From an uncultured Sphingomonadaceae bacterium (GTDB taxonomy: Bacteria > Pseudomonadota > Alphaproteobacteria > Sphingomonadales > Sphingomonadaceae): 64,000 nucleotides of DNA. Position 1 is the first letter of the stretch. Each line of letters starts with the position of its first letter. The stretch is taken from contig CANMQE010000003.1 of the NCBI GenBank assembly GCA_947499975.1, positions 186,001-250,000 on the forward strand. Direction: 5' to 3'. This document shows, piece after piece, positions 1 to 8,211 of this stretch. Made by a program: the position numbers and the translations under genes. The notes below the pieces were generated by a model. The model ran no database searches. It was given only the letters and a program-made list of their open reading frames with translations, and was not told where the DNA came from.

Positions 1-172
1 TGCCGTCGAATACACTTCGGAACTGGAAGAGGTGGATTTCGAGACCCACGAGGCCAAGGTGCATGAGCCGGGTCCGCAGATCATGGACCAGTGGGGCATC
101 GGTACCGGCGGTCCGCAGACCATGCCCAAGCCTGCGCCAGACCCCTGTCTGTTCACACCGGCGGAGGCCTGA
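1..172 (+). CDS. 3' end of an unidentified protein (cut by window start)
   Basis: The reading frame starting at base 2 is open from the window edge to a TGA at 170-172 and gives the last 56 residues of a protein. The tail is acidic then proline-rich (it contains MPKPAPDPC) and ends FTPAEA. The next gene starts 3 bp after the stop, so this is probably the preceding member of the same catabolic operon. The visible tail has no motif that I recognise, so no function is assigned. An oxygenase or hydrolase subunit would fit the neighbours, but that is context only. Confidence 0.6.
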   Translation, partial: AVEYTSELEEVDFETHEAKVHEPGPQIMDQWGIGTGGPQTMPKPAPDPCLFTPAEA

Positions 173-175
173 TCG

Positions 176-1333
176 ATGGCCCTCTACTCGCCTTTCAAGA
201 ATTACATCTGGAACCTCAGTGTCGCCATCGCGATGGAGAGTGGCGGCCAGATCGGTGAAATCATCGATATGTGCCAGCCGATCAAGGATGCCGCAGACAG
301 CGGCGCCGATGCCGGCACTGCGCAGTTCATGAAGCAGTGGGCCGGCATGGGCGAGAAGCTGCTCGAGATGGCCGCCGAGGATGAAGCAAAGGGTCGCAAC
401 TTTTCAGCATCGAACAAGCTTGAACGCGCTGCCCTTTACCTCTTCGTTGCCGAGCGCATGCAGGCACATGGATCGCAGGGGCGCAAGGAAACATTCGCGA
501 AGGCGCGGGCTGCGTTCGACCGCTCGACCGCCCTGGGCCAACTCAGTCGCGAGCGCGTGGAAATCTCGCTTGGTAAAGGCACCATGCCCGCGCTCTTCAC
601 GCGCGCGCCAGGCGACGGGCCGAAGCCGACCGTGGTGTTCTGCAACGGCCTCGATAGCAACAAGGAGCTGCTTTACTGGACCCGGCTGCCCGAAGAGCTT
701 GCGCGGCGCGGGATTTCCACGCTGTGCGTGGACCAGCCCGGCGCGGGAGAGGCGCTGCGGCTGCAGGATCTGCCCGTAGATCCGCACAGCGAAAGCTGGG
801 CCAGCAAGGCGGTCGACTGGCTGGAACAGCAGGACGATGTTGATGCAAGCAAGATCGGTATGACCGGCATTTCGCTGGGCGGTCACTTCGCCCCGCGCGC
901 CGTCGCCTACGAGGCGCGCTTTGCCAGCGGCGCCGTGTGGGGTGCCAACCACAACTGGCGCGAAGTGCAGGACAGGCGGATGGAGCGCGAAGGGGAGAAC
1001 CCCGTTCCGCATTACTGGCAACACGTGCACTGGGCCTTCGGTGCGGATGGTCAGGACGACTTCCTCGAGAAATCGAACGGCATGAATCTCAACGGTCACA
1101 TGGACCGGATCAAGGTGCCTTTCCTCGTCACGCATGGCGCGAATGATCGCCAGATCAGCCCGAAATACGCCGATGACCTTTACGACCAGCTCGTCAATTC
1201 GCCGCGCCGCGAAAAGGTGATTTTCACCGAGCGCGAAGGCGGCGTGGAACACGTGGGCGCAGACAACATGGCCTACGGAAGAGATCTGCTGTCTGACTGG
1301 TTTGCCGAAACGCTGGGCGGATCGACGCAATGA
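176..1333 (+). CDS. alpha/beta hydrolase, DHPON-hydrolase/FrsA-like
   Basis: 385 residues. Residues 1 to about 145 are a helical cap and the rest is an alpha/beta-hydrolase core. The nucleophile elbow is GISLGG with Ser233; the likely acid is Asp324 in HGANDRQ and the likely base His359 in VEHVG. A long helical N-terminal domain before the core is typical of the group containing 2,6-dihydroxypseudooxynicotine hydrolase, which cleaves a C-C bond beside an aromatic ring, and FrsA-like esterases. It starts 3 bp after the previous stop and lies upstream of a P450, a cupin and an FAH-family enzyme, so a role in cleaving an aromatic-derived ketone or ester is likely (inference). No signal peptide; cytoplasmic. 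Confidence 0.85.
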   Translation: MALYSPFKNYIWNLSVAIAMESGGQIGEIIDMCQPIKDAADSGADAGTAQFMKQWAGMGEKLLEMAAEDEAKGRNFSASNKLERAALYLFVAERMQAHGSQGRKETFAKARAAFDRSTALGQLSRERVEISLGKGTMPALFTRAPGDGPKPTVVFCNGLDSNKELLYWTRLPEELARRGISTLCVDQPGAGEALRLQDLPVDPHSESWASKAVDWLEQQDDVDASKIGMTGISLGGHFAPRAVAYEARFASGAVWGANHNWREVQDRRMEREGENPVPHYWQHVHWAFGADGQDDFLEKSNGMNLNGHMDRIKVPFLVTHGANDRQISPKYADDLYDQLVNSPRREKVIFTEREGGVEHVGADNMAYGRDLLSDWFAETLGGSTQ

Positions 1334-1413
1334 CACAGGCGCAAACCGCCCATGGCGCAGCGCTTTGAGCGCTTCTGACCGCACACCGACTGGAAGGCGA
1401 ATTGGATTGAGCC

Positions 1414-2613
1414 ATGACATCAGCCACGTCTGACCTGCCAACGCTGTCGCTGGACCCCTTCGCCGAGGAGTTCCTGGCCGATCCCTTCGCCCATCATGGC
1501 GCGCTGCGCGATGCCGGATCGGTGGTCTGGCTTGGCAAATACGGCGTCTACGCCATGGCACGGTTTGACGAGGTACAGGCGGCGCTTCGCGATCACGAAA
1601 CCTTCTGTTCTTCGCGCGGTGTCGGCCTTGCCGACTTCAGCAAGGAAGAGCCGTTCCGCGCGCCCTCGCTCCTGCTGGAAACCGATCCGCCGCTGCACAG
1701 CCAGACACGCAAGCTGATGGGCAGGATCGTCTCCCTCAAGGCGCTCAAGGAACTGCGCCCACAGTGGCAGGAAAAGGCGCAAGAGCTGGTATCCAGCCTC
1801 GTGCAGAAGCGACGCTTCGACGCGGCCACCGATCTTGCGGAAGTATTTCCGATGATGGTGTTTCCCGACACGATCGGATTGATGGACGAAGGCCGCGAAA
1901 AGCTGATCGAATATGCCACCATCGTGTTCAACGGCTTCGGCCCGCGCAATCGCGTTTTCGAACAAAGCCTGATCGGCAAGGAAGACGCCATCGCCTGGGT
2001 GGAAGAAGCCTGCAAGCGCGAGAACCTGAAGCCGGGCGGCTGGGGCATGGCCGTGTATGACGCGGTCGACGAGGCTGGAATGCCTTCCGATTATGCACCG
2101 CGTCTCGTCCGCTCGTTTCTCACGGCAGGTGTCGATACGACGGTGAACGGAATAGGCCACCTGATGCTGGCACTCGGCAAATATCCGCAGGAGTTTGCCA
2201 AGCTGCGCGCCGATCCGAAGCTGGCGACGCGCGCGTTCGAAGAAAGCCTGCGCTGGGATTCCACTGTGCAGACCTTCTTCCGCACCACAAGCTGCGACGT
2301 GGAGGTTGACGGCACGACCATTCCCGAAGGCTCCAAGGTTCTCCTGTTCCTGGCATCCGCTAATCGCGATCCGCGCAAGTGGGACGATCCCGACGAATTC
2401 CAGATTGAACGGCCCGCAGGCGGGCATGTCGGCTTCGGCTTCGGCATCCACCAATGCCTCGGCCAGATGGTGGCCCGGCTGGAAGGAGAATTGATAGCCG
2501 CCGAATTTGCCAGGCAGGCCCGTTCCATCGAGCTGGCTGGAGAGCCGGTAAGGCGGCTCAACAACACGCTCTGGGCTATTTCCAGCCTGCCGGTCAAGGT
2601 AGTCGGCAAATGA
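1414..2613 (+). CDS. cytochrome P450, CYP199-like
   Basis: 399-residue soluble bacterial P450. The I-helix oxygen-activation motif AGVDTT is at 238-243, the ExxR motif at 277-280 (EESLR), and the haem loop FGFGIHQCLG has the cysteine thiolate ligand at Cys348. The N-terminal region (KYGVYAMAR, FCSSRGVGL) and the C-terminal NNTL segment resemble CYP199 enzymes, which oxidise para-substituted benzoates such as 4-methoxybenzoate. No ferredoxin or ferredoxin reductase gene is adjacent, so electrons must come from partners encoded elsewhere. The following MFS gene overlaps its stop (ATGA), indicating co-transcription. Family assignment is firm; CYP199-type substrate preference is inferred from resemblance. 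Confidence 0.92.
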   Translation: MTSATSDLPTLSLDPFAEEFLADPFAHHGALRDAGSVVWLGKYGVYAMARFDEVQAALRDHETFCSSRGVGLADFSKEEPFRAPSLLLETDPPLHSQTRKLMGRIVSLKALKELRPQWQEKAQELVSSLVQKRRFDAATDLAEVFPMMVFPDTIGLMDEGREKLIEYATIVFNGFGPRNRVFEQSLIGKEDAIAWVEEACKRENLKPGGWGMAVYDAVDEAGMPSDYAPRLVRSFLTAGVDTTVNGIGHLMLALGKYPQEFAKLRADPKLATRAFEESLRWDSTVQTFFRTTSCDVEVDGTTIPEGSKVLLFLASANRDPRKWDDPDEFQIERPAGGHVGFGFGIHQCLGQMVARLEGELIAAEFARQARSIELAGEPVRRLNNTLWAISSLPVKVVGK

Positions 2614-3788
2614 CCGGGAATGCTGTGCGGACGCGGACCGCCGGCACCCCCCAGGGTATCGCAATTCTGGCTGCATCGGTCATGCCGATCATGGCGATCA
2701 TTTCGCTTGTTCCGGTGCTTCCGCTGTTGATGCGGGAGTTTGGCGGCGTAGCGGGTAGCGAATTCCTCGTGCCGATGGCGCTGACGATCCCCGCGCTGTG
2801 CGTCGCCATTTTTTCCCCCGTGGCTGGCTGGCTGTCTGATCGGCTGGGACGCAAGAACCTGCTGGTCGCGGCCCTGGTGCTTTATGCCGGGTTCGGAATT
2901 ATCCCGTGGTTTCTGACCGACCTTTTCCAGATCATCGGGGCTCGCGTTGCGCTGGGCGTTGTCGAGGCGATCATCATGACTGTCGCGACGGCTCTTATTG
3001 GCGACTATTTCGAAGGCGAGCGGCGCGAGAAATGGATCGCCCTGCAGATCGCCGCTGGCAGTCTGGCAGCCATCGCGCTGATCGCCATCGGCGGCGGCCT
3101 TGGCGAAGCGTTCGGATCGCGCGGCCCCTTCCTGCTCTACGTGCTGGCCTTGCCAGTGGCACTGGCGGCCGCGCTGGGACTGTTCGAACCGGCTACCCAT
3201 TCGCGCAGTGAAGACAAGGCGCAATCGGGCTTTCCCCTTGGCGCTGTGCTTCCGCTGGTTCTTACCACGCTTGGCGTTGGCGTGATCTTCTACACGATGA
3301 TCGTTCAGCTTGGCCCGATACTGGAGCGGTCAGGCACCGTGTCGCCGGGGGTGATCGGACTGATCGGCGCGGGCACCAATCTTGGTGTTGCCGCAGGATC
3401 ACTGATCTTCAACAGGTTGAGGAGCCGTGCCGGACCACACCTGTTGCTGGTCGGTCTTGTCGTGGCAGCAATTGGCTATGCCGGGGCAGCGCTGTCCGCC
3501 CAACTCGCCATGATCAGTGTTTTTGCCGTGATCGCCTGCATCGGCAGCGGCATCCTTCTGCCCAACATGCTGACATGGACCATGCGACGCTTGCCTGCGG
3601 CCATGCGTGGTCGCGGCATGGGCATGTGGACGGGAGCCTTCTTCCTCGGCCAGTTTGTCGCGCCGCTGGTGATCGCGGCAGTCGTGCAGTTAACAGGCAC
3701 ATTGGGCAATGCGCTGTTTGCTTATGCTGGTGCCGTGGGAATCGGCGCCATTGCCGCATCACTGATTGCGAGACGTTCGGCGGTATGA
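2610..3788 (+). CDS. MFS transporter
   Basis: 392-residue membrane protein with about 12 hydrophobic segments and the MFS loop 2-3 signature (GWLSDRLGRKN, about residues 70-80). The ATG at 2610 overlaps the TGA of the P450 gene, so I chose it over the upstream in-frame ATG at 2454, which would lie inside the P450. As part of an aromatic-type catabolic operon, its most likely job is uptake of the substrate or export of an intermediate. The substrate cannot be read from the sequence. Confidence 0.88.
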   Translation: MTGNAVRTRTAGTPQGIAILAASVMPIMAIISLVPVLPLLMREFGGVAGSEFLVPMALTIPALCVAIFSPVAGWLSDRLGRKNLLVAALVLYAGFGIIPWFLTDLFQIIGARVALGVVEAIIMTVATALIGDYFEGERREKWIALQIAAGSLAAIALIAIGGGLGEAFGSRGPFLLYVLALPVALAAALGLFEPATHSRSEDKAQSGFPLGAVLPLVLTTLGVGVIFYTMIVQLGPILERSGTVSPGVIGLIGAGTNLGVAAGSLIFNRLRSRAGPHLLLVGLVVAAIGYAGAALSAQLAMISVFAVIACIGSGILLPNMLTWTMRRLPAAMRGRGMGMWTGAFFLGQFVAPLVIAAVVQLTGTLGNALFAYAGAVGIGAIAASLIARRSAV

Positions 3789-3831
3789 AGGCGGCGGCTT
3801 GCCAGAAAATGCAGGGATTCAAGGAGACTCA

Positions 3832-4404
3832 ATGATGGCAGACAGAACAATAAGACGGGTAGTCACCGGACACGATGCCAACGGCAAGGCCATCATCCAA
3901 GAAGATGGCGCAGTTCCGCGGATGCAACGCGTTGGCGGCGCCACCGGGCCGATGTTTCACGAGGTGTGGAACACGCGCGCCGCGCCAGCACCGATCGATC
4001 CTGGGTCGGGCGAACCCCACGAGGACGGCATTACCCTCGCTCCGCCGAAAAACGGCACTCGCATTCGCGTGCTGGATATCCCGCCTGACGATCCGGCCCT
4101 GGCTGAAAAAACGCCGGAAGAAGCGCGCGCGCACTTCGCGGAGATCGGCGCAGGCGATGCCTCCTCTCACCAGGGCGAAGGTAGCCGCCATGCCCATATG
4201 CACCGCACCGAGACGATTGATTATGGCATCGTGCTGGAAGGCGAACTGGTGCTGATCATGGACGAAGGCGAGACCACTGTGCGTGCGGGAGATATCATTA
4301 TCCAGCGTGGCACCAACCACGGTTGGGCCAATCGTTCTGACAATGATTGCCGCATTGCCTTCATCCTGATTGACGGCGAGTTTGACGAGAATCTGAAACG
4401 CTGA
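3832..4404 (+). CDS. cupin-domain protein
   Basis: 190 residues starting at an ATG 6 bp after an AAGGAG ribosome-binding site; a longer in-frame start at 3766 overlaps the transporter and is rejected. The C-terminal half is a cupin barrel: a HMHRTETIDYGIVLEGE strand pair (metal-ligand histidines and glutamate of cupin motif 1) and GDIIIQRGTNHGW (histidine of motif 2). An N-terminal 100-residue extension has no recognised domain. Small single cupins of this kind serve as dioxygenases, isomerases or ligand-binding proteins. Its stop overlaps the ATG of the next gene by one base. Role in the pathway unknown. Confidence 0.82.
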   Translation: MMADRTIRRVVTGHDANGKAIIQEDGAVPRMQRVGGATGPMFHEVWNTRAAPAPIDPGSGEPHEDGITLAPPKNGTRIRVLDIPPDDPALAEKTPEEARAHFAEIGAGDASSHQGEGSRHAHMHRTETIDYGIVLEGELVLIMDEGETTVRAGDIIIQRGTNHGWANRSDNDCRIAFILIDGEFDENLKR

Positions 4405-5282
4405 TGCAGCGCATCGCGATCACGGGGGCGGACGGCTTCGTCGGTCGCCATGTAACGCGCGCTTTGCGGGAGGCGGGCTTTACTGGTGAAATGCGCCTGT
4501 TTGATCGTCAGTTTGAAGTGCAGACTAACGACGAGGGGATCGCCCTCGACCTGGCCTCTGGCGAAGCGGCAGAGCAGGTGCTGGATGGCGCGGATTGCGT
4601 GATCCACCTTGCTGCCATGCCGGGCGCACAGACCGAATGCGATCCTGCCGGTTCGCGCGTGATCAACTGTGATTTGTCACTTGCCTTGATGGAGCGGATG
4701 GAGGGTCGCCGCTTGGTGCTTACCAGTTCCATAGCGGTATTTGGCGGTGCGCTTCCCGATCCGGTAACCGACAATACGGTGCCGCAGCCCCAGTCCGTTT
4801 ATGGCACGCACAAACGTATGAGCGAGCTCGCCTTTGCCGATGCGGTCCGGCGCGATGCCTTGAACGGTTTCTGCCTGCGCCTGCCGGGGATTGTCGCCCG
4901 GCCGATGGGTGCCGTGGGTTTTGGCTCCGCTTTCCTCAGCGAGATTTTCCACGCGGCACGCGAGGGGCGCCCTTACACGGTGCCTGTCGGTCCCGATGCC
5001 ACCACCTGGCTGATGTCCGCAAAGGTTTGTGCACAAAACATCGTCCATGCAGCCCTAACTCCGCAATCCGCACCATCCGCGATTATGCTTCCCTGCCTGA
5101 CCGTGACGATCGGTGACCTGACGGCGAAGCTCGCAGGAGGCTACAGCTTTGCGGAAGATGCCGGATTGCGTCGCACTTTCGGTTCCTATCCTCCCGTCGA
5201 AACGCCGCTGGCTAATTCTTACGGCTTCCGTTCGGACGGCAGTATCGAGGGGCTGATTGCCAATGCGCAGAGCCATGCTTGA
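4404..5282 (+). CDS. NAD(P)-dependent epimerase/dehydratase (extended SDR)
   Basis: 292 residues with an N-terminal Rossmann motif (ITGADGFVGRHV, residues about 6-17) and the SDR catalytic pair in YGTHK (Tyr and Lys), preceded by the SSIAVFG strand carrying the catalytic Ser/Thr. The overall plan matches extended SDRs such as UDP-glucose epimerases and sugar-acid dehydrogenases (DenD-like). Its start codon overlaps the cupin stop. In this operon it probably oxidises or reduces a pathway intermediate rather than a nucleotide sugar (inference). Confidence 0.85.
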   Translation: MQRIAITGADGFVGRHVTRALREAGFTGEMRLFDRQFEVQTNDEGIALDLASGEAAEQVLDGADCVIHLAAMPGAQTECDPAGSRVINCDLSLALMERMEGRRLVLTSSIAVFGGALPDPVTDNTVPQPQSVYGTHKRMSELAFADAVRRDALNGFCLRLPGIVARPMGAVGFGSAFLSEIFHAAREGRPYTVPVGPDATTWLMSAKVCAQNIVHAALTPQSAPSAIMLPCLTVTIGDLTAKLAGGYSFAEDAGLRRTFGSYPPVETPLANSYGFRSDGSIEGLIANAQSHA

Positions 5283-5413
5283 TCCAGCCGGTCCTACAGC
5301 GAAACTGGGGACTGAAGGTCTGCGCGCATGCCATCGCAACTGGCCTCGTGAACACCGATTGGGCGGGGACTATCGTTGCAGATGGCGGCACACTGATCAC
5401 CGACGGAAATTGA
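5282..5413 (+). pseudogene. possible remnant of a short-chain dehydrogenase C-terminus
   Basis: Reading in phase with position 5282, this stretch translates to a peptide containing AIATGLVNTDW followed by GTIVADGGTLITDGN and a stop at 5411-5413. Those two blocks resemble the PGxxxTDW loop and the final DGG strand of classical SDR enzymes, but the approximately 40 residues that normally separate them are missing and there is no start codon or Rossmann region upstream. I read it as an internally deleted SDR tail left by recombination in the operon. A chance resemblance cannot be excluded. Confidence 0.4.
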
Positions 5414-5423
5414 GGACACGCGC

Positions 5424-6368
5424 ATGATCCTGGCTACACTGAACGACGGCACCAGGGACGGTCGCCTGATAGTTGTATCTCCCGACTACGGCAGCTTTGC
5501 CGATGCTGCTGTCACCACGATGCAAGAAGCTCTGGAACGCTGGAATGACGTGGAACCGCAGCTTGCGGCCATTTCGGAATTTCCCCAGTCGCTTGATCCA
5601 CAACATTTGGCCGCGCCAATGCCGCGCGCCTGGCAATGGCTCGATGGATCTGTCTATCCTTCGCACGGAGAGCTTATGGACAAGGTCATCGGCGTAACGA
5701 AGCCGAAGATCGACTTCCCGCTCATGTACCAGGGCGCCTCGGACAAGTTCTATTCGCCAACCGAAGACGTAAGAATGCCCGACGAGGATCTGGGCATCGA
5801 TTTCGAGGGCGAGTTCGGGGTGATCGTAGACGCCGTGCCAATGGGCACCTCGGCCGAAGATGCGATGCAGCACATCAAATTGCTGGTCCAGATCAACGAC
5901 TGGTCTCTGCGCATGCTTGCGGGTCCGGAGATGAAGACCGGATTTGGCTGGATTTGGGCCAAGCCCCACTGCTCGATGGCGCCTTTCGCAATCACGCCCG
6001 ACGAACTTGGCGAGGAATGGCGCGAGGGCCGCGTCTGCCTGGATCTGCTGGTGGACTGGAATGGCGAGCGCTTTGGCGCCGCCAACGGCGAGCCGATGGA
6101 ATACGGTTTTCACGAACTGGTCGCCCGCGCCGCGCGCACCCGCGATCTGGTTCCGGGCACGATCATCGGTTCCGGCACCGTATCCAACAGCAATTTTCGC
6201 GAAGTCGGCTCATCCTGTATCGCCGAGCGGCGCGGTATCGAGATCGTGGATGAAGGCGCGCCGAAGACCGACTTCATGAAGTTCGGAGATACGGTCAGGA
6301 TGGAGGGTGTCACGCCCTCAGGCAGTTCGCCATTTGGCGCCATCGAGCAGAAAGTCGTGCACGCTTGA
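5424..6368 (+). CDS. fumarylacetoacetate hydrolase (FAH) family protein
   Basis: 314 residues. It shows the FAH-fold metal-binding pattern: DFEGEFGVIVD around residue 127-137 (acidic ligands) and INDWSLR about 30 residues later, then GTIIGSGTVSNSN and a C-terminal GDTVRMEG strand. The family hydrolyses C-C bonds of beta-diketo acids, or acts as hydratase/decarboxylase, in aromatic meta-cleavage, gentisate and homogentisate pathways. Last gene of the plus-strand catabolic cluster. The substrate is not assignable, but a terminal C-C cleavage step would agree with the upstream P450 and cupin. Confidence 0.88.
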   Translation: MILATLNDGTRDGRLIVVSPDYGSFADAAVTTMQEALERWNDVEPQLAAISEFPQSLDPQHLAAPMPRAWQWLDGSVYPSHGELMDKVIGVTKPKIDFPLMYQGASDKFYSPTEDVRMPDEDLGIDFEGEFGVIVDAVPMGTSAEDAMQHIKLLVQINDWSLRMLAGPEMKTGFGWIWAKPHCSMAPFAITPDELGEEWREGRVCLDLLVDWNGERFGAANGEPMEYGFHELVARAARTRDLVPGTIIGSGTVSNSNFREVGSSCIAERRGIEIVDEGAPKTDFMKFGDTVRMEGVTPSGSSPFGAIEQKVVHA

Positions 6369-6978
6369 ATTTACAAATTCGGACGCAATTGCTGATCAAA
6401 CTAACCGCTGCTCTTACGCCACTTTGCTCTAAAAGCTGACCGCCCGGAACCGGCCGAAGTGCTGCGCCCTCAAAAGCGTTATCGCCTTGGCCATCTCTGG
6501 CCCAGGAGAAAAACCATGGGATATTCTCAATCTGATCCGGCGCTGCACGCGGATGAGGCTTGGAATGCCGGTAAGACCGTCGGAACTAGGCGTCCGCTGA
6601 CGATCTGTTCCCCGTCGTGTTGAGCATGCCTGCCATCTAAATCTGCGGCAGTATCCTCGTCTGGTGGATGAGGTGGTGACAGCCATTGGGCCGCGCAAGT
6701 TCAGGCGTACCGATATCCGCGTGCAACCGAGCAATTAGACCCGAGGTCTAGTCGTTCATGGCTCGCACCACGTGCTAATCATGGGCAATCCAGCAGGTAG
6801 AGGTGAAGCCGGGTTCTCGAAGGCGGAGAAACGGGCGTTCTTCTGGCCGAAATGCTTGGCCCGCAAAGGGTCTCTGGCTTCATCTGGTTATGGGTGGCCG
6901 GCGCAACTGAGCAGACCTGCCTCATTCTGGGAGCGCTGGGCACCAGAAGGGCAAATTATGTCTGCTTGGCTGACTGTC
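6369..6978. other. gene-poor stretch between catabolic cluster and tRNA-Leu
   Basis: About 610 bp with no convincing intact gene. It contains the integrase stub at 6516-6623 and a short open tail ending at the TAG near 6735-6740 (it includes TAIGPRKFRRTDIR) that I cannot place. Short open frames at 6772-7017 and 6852-7106 have no recognisable protein signature and run into the tRNA. The composition fits decayed mobile DNA. Confidence 0.5.
6516..6623 (+). pseudogene. N-terminal stub of a tyrosine recombinase (integrase)
   Basis: ATG 6516, with an AGGAG-like site 7-12 bp upstream, opens a 35-codon frame ending at TGA 6621-6623. It encodes EAWNAGKTVGTRRPLT, which resembles the conserved beginning of a family of alphaproteobacterial site-specific integrases (typically AWNAGRTVGxKRPL...). 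Everything after that block, including the catalytic Arg/His/Tyr region, is absent and the frame closes in unrelated sequence. It lies 360 bp from a tRNA-Leu gene, a common integration target, so it probably marks a lost or rearranged island. Confidence 0.55.
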
Positions 6979-7067
6979 TGGTGCGGTCGAGAAGACTCGA
7001 ACTTCCACGGGATTTAACTCCCACAGCGACCTCAACGCTGCGCGTCTACCAATTCCGCCACGACCGC
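6979..7067 (-). tRNA. tRNA-Leu (anticodon GAG)
   Basis: The reverse complement folds as a long-variable-arm tRNA. The 7-bp acceptor stem pairs 7061-7067 with 6983-6989 (GCGGTCG/CGACCGC), the D-loop contains GGTAGACGC, the anticodon loop is TTGAGGT (anticodon GAG, reading CUC/CUU), and the T-arm GTTCGAGTC is intact. A discriminator A is followed by a genomically encoded CCA (6979-6981). The length, 89 nt with CCA, is normal for class II tRNA-Leu. Confidence 0.95.
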
Positions 7068-7175
7068 ACATCGAACAGTGTCGGACCGCTCGGCCCGCCT
7101 TGGTAGGAGCGCGCCCCTAGCAAAAGGCCGTAGGGCCTGCAAGCAGTCAAATGCGCGCGGGAAAAATAGCTCGCT

Positions 7176-8048
7176 CTATTCGGGTTTCCAGCCGAATTCG
7201 GCGAAGCGTGCGCGGCGCGGAATATCGTTCACCGCCTCGTTGATCGCCACGGTCTCGCCCGGCGCCAGCTCGCTGACGGGCGGCTGCACTTCCCAGCTGT
7301 AGACGATGGCATCACGCCCATCGCGCAGCACGATCAGGATCGGTGGCACCTGCCGTGTCTGCGTGCCGATATTGGTGATGCGCCCGCTGGCCCCGAAAAA
7401 CTCCGTTCCGTTGGGCAGGGTGCGGCGCTCCTGCTCCTCCTGCGGGAAATCCAGTTGCAGATCGGGCTGGTCCGCTGCGAAGGTGGGCCGTTCCACCGGC
7501 ACCCAGTCCGGCAGACCCCAGGTGCTGACGGCGACGATTGTGCCCGCCGCGATCAGCGCAAAGATGGCCGCTGCCCATGTCCACATCTTCAGCGGGTTGC
7601 GCCGACGGCGAAAAGGCGGCTCTGCCTCGAACGGGGAATGATCGTCCTCGTCCACCATCGCGCCATAGCCCTGCGGCTCTGCCACGGGCGGCGGCGGCGG
7701 GGCGACATCTTCCTGCGCCGCGGGCGGATCGGGAATGGGATCCGGGGTGGGTTCGGGCCGGGCGGGTTCCGCTTCCGGCTCGGTCCGGCTCTCTTCCTGC
7801 GCTTCGGCGGGAGGTGCTGGCTGCTCTGCACGCTCTACCGGCGCGGGTGCCGGGGGAGGAGGGGGTGGCGGCGTCGGGGGTGTCGGCCTGGGGGAAGCGA
7901 ATTGCTTCGCCGCGGCCGGAGTAACGTCATGCCCTTCCTGGAACCAGCTGTGCCGGCACTTCGCACAGCGCACGGTCCGCCCTTCCACGCCGACGGCGGT
8001 ATCTGGCACGACATAGCGCGTGGAACAGGCGGGGCATTGCAATATCAT
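7176..8048 (-). CDS. MJ0042-type zinc-ribbon membrane protein (DUF3426)
   Basis: 290 residues. Cys5, Cys8, Cys28 and Cys31 form a zinc ribbon of the MJ0042/thioredoxin-like type. There follows a long Pro/Glu/Ala-rich linker (about 45-135), one transmembrane helix (about 153-178, AAAIFALIAAGTIVAV) and a C-terminal DUF3426 beta domain (about 190-290). This zinc ribbon-linker-TM-DUF3426 plan is common in proteobacteria and its function is not known. It is divergent from ftsE across a 163-bp shared upstream region. Confidence 0.82.
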   Translation of the reverse strand: MILQCPACSTRYVVPDTAVGVEGRTVRCAKCRHSWFQEGHDVTPAAAKQFASPRPTPPTPPPPPPPAPAPVERAEQPAPPAEAQEESRTEPEAEPARPEPTPDPIPDPPAAQEDVAPPPPPVAEPQGYGAMVDEDDHSPFEAEPPFRRRRNPLKMWTWAAAIFALIAAGTIVAVSTWGLPDWVPVERPTFAADQPDLQLDFPQEEQERRTLPNGTEFFGASGRITNIGTQTRQVPPILIVLRDGRDAIVYSWEVQPPVSELAPGETVAINEAVNDIPRRARFAEFGWKPE

Positions 8049-8211
8049 CGTTAAGGTACATCCCTAGGCCCAGCATCCGTGCGCGGGCAAGCGCAGGAAG
8101 CCGTATCATTACCGTGGTTGCGCCTTTTTTCCACAAGCACCAGCGTCTATATCCCTTCCAAATGCCAGCAATGCCCTTTCCCGCGCCGATCAGAGGCACT
8201 AGCAACCGGCC

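Noticed and set aside
6772..7106. Short plus-strand frames before and across the tRNA
   Set aside because: They overlap tRNA-Leu antisense and show no family signal or conserved start.
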